A stretch of DNA of 64,000 nucleotides, taken from NCBI RefSeq assembly GCF_932526225.1, contig NC_064047.1, positions 11,976,460-12,040,459 on the forward strand, in the 5' to 3' direction. The DNA comes from Nematostella vectensis (taxonomy: Eukaryota > Cnidaria > Anthozoa > Actiniaria > Edwardsiidae). The position numbers and the translations under genes are program-made. Below are positions 59,700 through 64,000 of the stretch, in pieces (position 1 is the stretch's first letter; every line of letters begins with the position of its first letter). A model generated the notes under the pieces. That model had not been told where the DNA came from, did no database searches, and was given only the letters and a program-made list of their open reading frames with translations.

Positions 59700-60602
59700 T
59701 GTAACACCCGCGATTCCTTGTGTTATTCCAGTTATTTATTTAATAATCCAACTCACAAAAGTCTACTTTTTTTCCGATCTAGAAACTCACATGGGAAAAT
59801 CGTCCCACAATGCATTTCAAACAGGTCGATCCAGGGGCGCGCGGCCGAAACCGCAACAGGTGGCCCCTACACATATTGTTTAAACAAACGTATTTTGAAG
59901 TCAAATAGAGTGGGCTATAGCTATACAATATCCAGACATAAAATTAGAAAATTTTTTATCAAGATCAACAACACTACAAATACAACACAATTCTCTAGTT
60001 GTTTATTGAAATTGTCCCATAAAAATCAATACTGTCCAACACTGTCTCACATTGGCCATTTGTCATTTGGAATGGCCATTTGTCAAGCGCTAGTGGCAAA
60101 TGGCCAAATGGTAATATATGAAGTAGATTCCGGCTACGAAGCGATTTAAGACCGGCCTCAAGGATTTCTTCCAATATTTATTATATAAAAACATTCTGGA
60201 ATAGATCAATAATTACAGCATTTAGGCTAGATCTCGGGCATATTCCTACACATTCCGATCATAGTTGTGAAGCGATAGAGATTTACGAAATTAAACTTAC
60301 AAGCAATGGAACATACACTTGAATGAATAATTACTACTACACAAAACATACAAATCATGCGCTATAAAGCTAATATAACTTGATCATGGTACCTGAAGGG
60401 TGGATTCCTGCGCGGTCTTGGCTTAAACTTAGCTCTGCTCTAAACTTGCGATCTCCTCATGTGCTCTATTGACTCTAACTGGTCTCAATTTACAGATGCC
60501 TTTTAAGCAGCAATTATCAACTTGTGTCAATCAAACTTAATTACTTACATATTGAATCAGTCACTTAGAAAACAAACAGTGTCCGATGCGCTATCTACAA
60601 CA
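59700..60602 (-). repeat. BEL/Pao long terminal repeat, 903 bp
   Basis: Boundaries are inferred: on the minus strand it begins TGTTGTAGATAGCG and ends GGGTGTTACA. It lies 36 bp after the end of pol, and its other end is followed by the primer-binding site. No second LTR is in the window for comparison. Confidence 0.7.
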
Positions 60603-60638
60603 AATCCTCGGGGGGCGCCAATGAGAAGGCGCTATTTG

Positions 60639-63600
60639 TTACTCTGCTTCGCATATCAAGCAGCAGCGCTGGACGGACCTCTGATATTCCGCTCCGTTGG
60701 CTGTCTTGACTCTCACGTTCCGTACGAGTGCGTCTTGCCCGGGGTAGGTCTCCACGACGCGTCCAAGACTCCATTTTCCACGTGGCGCCGTGAAATCCAC
60801 TAGCAGGACAACATCTCCGACGCTCATCTGGCGACCTTTCTTCTGCCATTTGGAGCGGCCGCGACTGATCAGCGTTGGAACGTACTCTCGGATGAACCGT
60901 CTCCAGAAGTAGTTGACGATGGTCTGCACGAACTGGTAGCGCTTCCTGAGGTTCTTTTTGTGTCTTCGTATGGACCATGAGGGGTGTTTACCGACGCTCA
61001 TCCCAGTAGGAGGTGATTCGGTGTCAGGGGTCTTGGATCGTTGGGGTCGTCCGAACTGTAACTCAGAGGGCGGCTGTTCAGGATACTCTTCACTTCGGCG
61101 AATACTGTAGCCATCTCGCTCCAGGAGAGTCTCTGCTCTCCTACGGTTACGTGAAGTGAGTGCTTGACTTGCTTGACCAAACTCTCGTACATTCCTCCTT
61201 GATGGGGACTGTAGGGGGATATGAAGATCCAGTTGAACTTGTGCAGCATCGCAAAGTCTTCAAGACACTTCTTCTCATCGATGACTAGTTTGCGGAGTTC
61301 TGCTTCTGCCCCTACAAACGAGCCTCCGTTGTCCGAGATCAACGTCTCTGGCCATCCGTGGGTTGCGGCGAATCGTCTAACTGCTTGGACAAGCTGACAA
61401 CGCTTCCGCTGATGTGTTCTCCACGATTTTCAAGTGCACCGCTCGTACGGTCGCACAGGTGAAGATTGCTCCCCATGCCTTGATCGATTGCTTTCTTCCA
61501 TACTTCAGTCTGAATGGCCCGAATAAGTCCACTCCTGTTATATTGAAAGGCGGTGAGACTAACTGCAATCTTTCTTTCGGAAGATCAGCCATCATTGTAG
61601 TGTGTGGCGGTTGCTTTTGTTCCCTACAAGTCACGCATTTTCTTGTGATCTTATTTGCACGATTTCTCCCTCGTAGGATCCAGTACTTTGCACGCGATTC
61701 AGACAGGGTTCTTTCTCGCCCTGCGTGATTCGTCATTTGATGCATCTCTCTCATGATCAGCGTCGAGATGTGATCCTTTGCTGGGAGGAGTACTGGATAC
61801 ACTTGGTCATACGGCAGGCTGGTCCTGGTCAGGCGGCTCCCTACCCTCATCAAGCCATCCTCGTCTATGAATGGCGACAGATTCGGGTAGTCTTCTGTCT
61901 TCATGGCTCGCTGACTGAACCGCAGCCAATACTCTTCAGCGGCTTCGATTTCTGCAGGTGCTAGGTGACTAGTTTTCTTCTGCTCTGGGTTATTCACACT
62001 GGACTTGAGGTTGCTTACAAATCGCATACAATATGCGGTGATCCTCACAAGGCGACTCCATCTGGATTGGGATTGCGGATCTAGTAGTGGTTCCTCCTAG
62101 ACGGCGGCGGCGATTGCACTTACTGGCGTCTCTTTTTTCTTTTCCGGATCTTCTTCTTCTGGGGTTATGACTGCCTCACTAGGCCAATCAGCTCTCGGTT
62201 TCTTGAGGAAGGGTTGACCGCTCATCCATCCTCCTTTGCTTAGCTCTTCAACAGTGATGCCTCTGCTTAGGTCGTCAGCTGGATTTTGATCCGTCGGTAC
62301 ATGTCTCCAGTGACCTTGTTCCCACTCGGACTCGATCTCGGCGATGCGAACACCTACGAAGGGCTTGAATGCAGAGGACCGGGATCTTAACCAGGACAGG
62401 ACTATCGTGGAGTCCGACCACAAGACGACGCTCTCCGGCTTTGTCTTGAGCTCTGAGACGATGGTTTTCGCGAGTCTGGAGGCTACGAGAGCTGCCATCA
62501 GCTCTAGTCTAGGGACTGTTGATTGGCGCAGTGGTGCTACTCTGGCTTTCGCTGCCACAATGCGGACCTCTGGGCCTTGCGGAGTCGGCCAGACAAGGTA
62601 GGCGACGGCGCCATATGCCTTACAGCTTGCGTCGGCGAACACGGTCGCCTGCGTTATAGGGCTTGAGACATCTCGGGATTTGGACCTCCTTCAGGCTTTC
62701 GATCTCTTTCAGTAGTGAAAGCAACATGGCACTTGTTTCTTCTGGAAGGGGATCGTCCCAATCGAACTGTTCTGCCCTCCAAACCTCTTGCAGCGCTACT
62801 CTTGCTTTGATCGTGACGGCTGACGCGAGGCCTAGAGGGTCATACAGCCGGGAGATGCTCGAGAGTACGGATCTCTTCGTCAGTGCTTTCAACTTCAAAT
62901 CCCTCGAGGCGAAGCTTATTGTGTCTCTCTGCCGGTTCTATCCTACTCCGAGAGTCTTCGTGCCTTCTTCCCCATCGAGATTGACTGTTGGCGTCCCTGA
63001 TGCGTGTCCGGCATTGTTTCCGGGTGGGGGTGGCTGGCTTTGCACTGCAGTATCTGACGAAATCCACTGCTTTATCTTGAAACTTCCTGTCGACAGAACG
63101 CTGTCAGTCTCTTTGATGGTCTTCGTGGCTTCCTCTGCGGTTGAACATGAGAATATCAAATCGTCCATCTTTTGAGCAGGGTAGCTGCTAGCGGGCTCTC
63201 TTCACTGTTTTCATCGGCCATCCTTAACAGCACATAGCTGGCCATATCTGGGGATGGTTTTTCGCCGAAGGTCACTCTCTGAAGGGCGTAGAAAGCTGGC
63301 GGTCTTGAAGTGTCTAGGTCTCTCCAGAGGAAGCGATGGACTTGCTTATCATCCTCCGGAAGGCAGATCTGAAGAAACATCTTTGAAATGTCCCCGACAC
63401 AAGCAACCTGGTCTTCTCGGAAGCGCAATAGAACGCCGAGCAGATCACCGATTAGCCCTGGGCCTTTGTACAGGGACGAGCTGAGAGACACACCCTGGTA
63501 CACACTAGCGGGATCGAATACTATTCTTAAGGGGGTGCTGTCTTGCTGTCCGGTCGATATATGCCGAAATTTGGGAGATAGTAGACTGGCTTGACGGGCC

Positions 63601-63860
63601 TCTCAAGTTCCTCTTGGGTAAGCTCTCTCGCCCAACCGTTTTCTTGGTATTGGACGATTACCTTTTGATACATGTCTGCCTTGTCTTGGTTTTTAAGCAG
63701 ACCTGTCTCTAGTGACCTTAACATCTGTTCTGCGAGTGGACGGTTGTCGGGGAGAAGGGTTTTATCTTGTTTCCACGGTAACCCAACAATGTAACGGTTG
63801 TCTTCTTTTCTACAGGAACTCTCCATTAGCTTAAGAGCTTGCTTGTCCTAAAACGACATC
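60639..63860 (-). pseudogene. BEL/Pao pol (RT, RNase H, integrase), 5' end beyond window
   Basis: Minus strand, several frames. RT: YIVGLPWKQDKTLLPDNRPL (63790), YLPNFGIYRPDS, VGDISKMFLQICLPEDDK, RVTFGEKPSPDMASYV and MDDLIFSCSTAEEA (63168). Connection: LSSISRLYDPLGLASAVTIK. RNase H: MFADASCKAYGAVAYL, VPRLELMAALVASRLAK, WSDSTIVLSWL and VPTDQNPADDLSRG. Integrase: zinc-binding AGRERTLSESRAKYWILRGR and CVTCREQK, then GVDLFGPF (61500), SDNGGSFVGAE (61337), SPHQGGMYESLVK and DPRPLTPNHLLLG. C-terminal part: GRQMSVGDVVLLVDFTAPRG. Frame changes near 63500, 62900 and 61360 indicate a damaged copy, though each domain is well kept. It runs into the N block at the right. Confidence 0.9.
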
Positions 63861-64000
63861 NNNNNNNNNNNNNNNNNNNNNNNNNNNNNNNNNNNNNNNN
63901 NNNNNNNNNNNNNNNNNNNNNNNNNNNNNNNNNNNNNNNNNNNNNNNNNNNNNNNNNNNNNNNNNNNNNNNNNNNNNNNNNNNNNNNNNNNNNNNNNNNN
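63861..64000. other. Assembly gap (N)
   Basis: 140 N bases at the right end, cutting the BEL/Pao pol at its N-terminal side. Confidence 1.

Noticed and set aside
62344-63594. Plus-strand frames of up to 170 codons at the right end
   Set aside because: Shadows of the minus-strand BEL/Pao pol.

Overview
The window looks like nuclear DNA of a cnidarian, most likely an anthozoan such as a stony coral (inference). Genes are split by GT-AG introns. The TRIM-type RING/B-box sequence has the wording typical of coral TRIM paralogues as I remember them. The transposons (CR1/L2-like and RTE-like LINEs, Ty3/Gypsy and BEL/Pao LTR elements, MITEs) are of animal type. No bacterial-style operon is present.

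Positions 1-51320 hold a tandem segmental duplication with a repeat unit of about 20.4 kb. Unit A (1-19381) lacks its first exon at the window edge, unit B is 19382-39760, and unit C (39761-51320) is cut off early. Each unit carries, on the + strand, one gene: a RING exon, an exon with two B-boxes and a coiled coil, and two exons that encode a TLDc domain. The exon phases join without a frame break in all three copies. This TRIM-TLDc architecture, in triplicate, is the main protein-coding content. The large second intron holds an old minus-strand LINE split by a composite terminal-inverted-repeat element with a clean 2-bp target duplication. In unit A it also holds a younger RTE-like LINE with a 13-bp target duplication. 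Unit A further has a CR1/L2-like LINE in intron 1. The third intron holds a 48-bp minisatellite (about 2, 35 and 9 copies in A, B and C).

Downstream of each gene come a 173-bp-class MITE, a 51-bp minisatellite whose units each contain TATAAAA (about 21, 100 and 2 copies) and a 77-bp tandem repeat (about 3, 3 and 7 copies). In units A and B these are followed by a tandem array of 356-358-bp monomers, each with a complete type I hammerhead ribozyme. I read those arrays as retrozymes, small non-autonomous retroelements that spread through circular RNA. There are six hammerheads in total, three per array. The core nucleotides, stem II, a palindromic stem III and a two-part stem I can all be read from the sequence. 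This is the most striking RNA-level feature here. A seventh, degenerate hammerhead-like motif lies alone at 52311-52373.

From 51321 on the sequence is unrelated to the duplication. It contains a quiet stretch, a decayed Ty3/Gypsy gag-pol on the minus strand (53320-55423), and the last exons of a small + strand gene with a BEN-like C-terminus (about 56496-57428). A BEL/Pao arrangement follows on the minus strand: pol from the window edge to 60639, a 903-bp LTR (59700-60602), then primer-binding site, leader and gag of a second copy (59699-58136). The last 140 bases are N.
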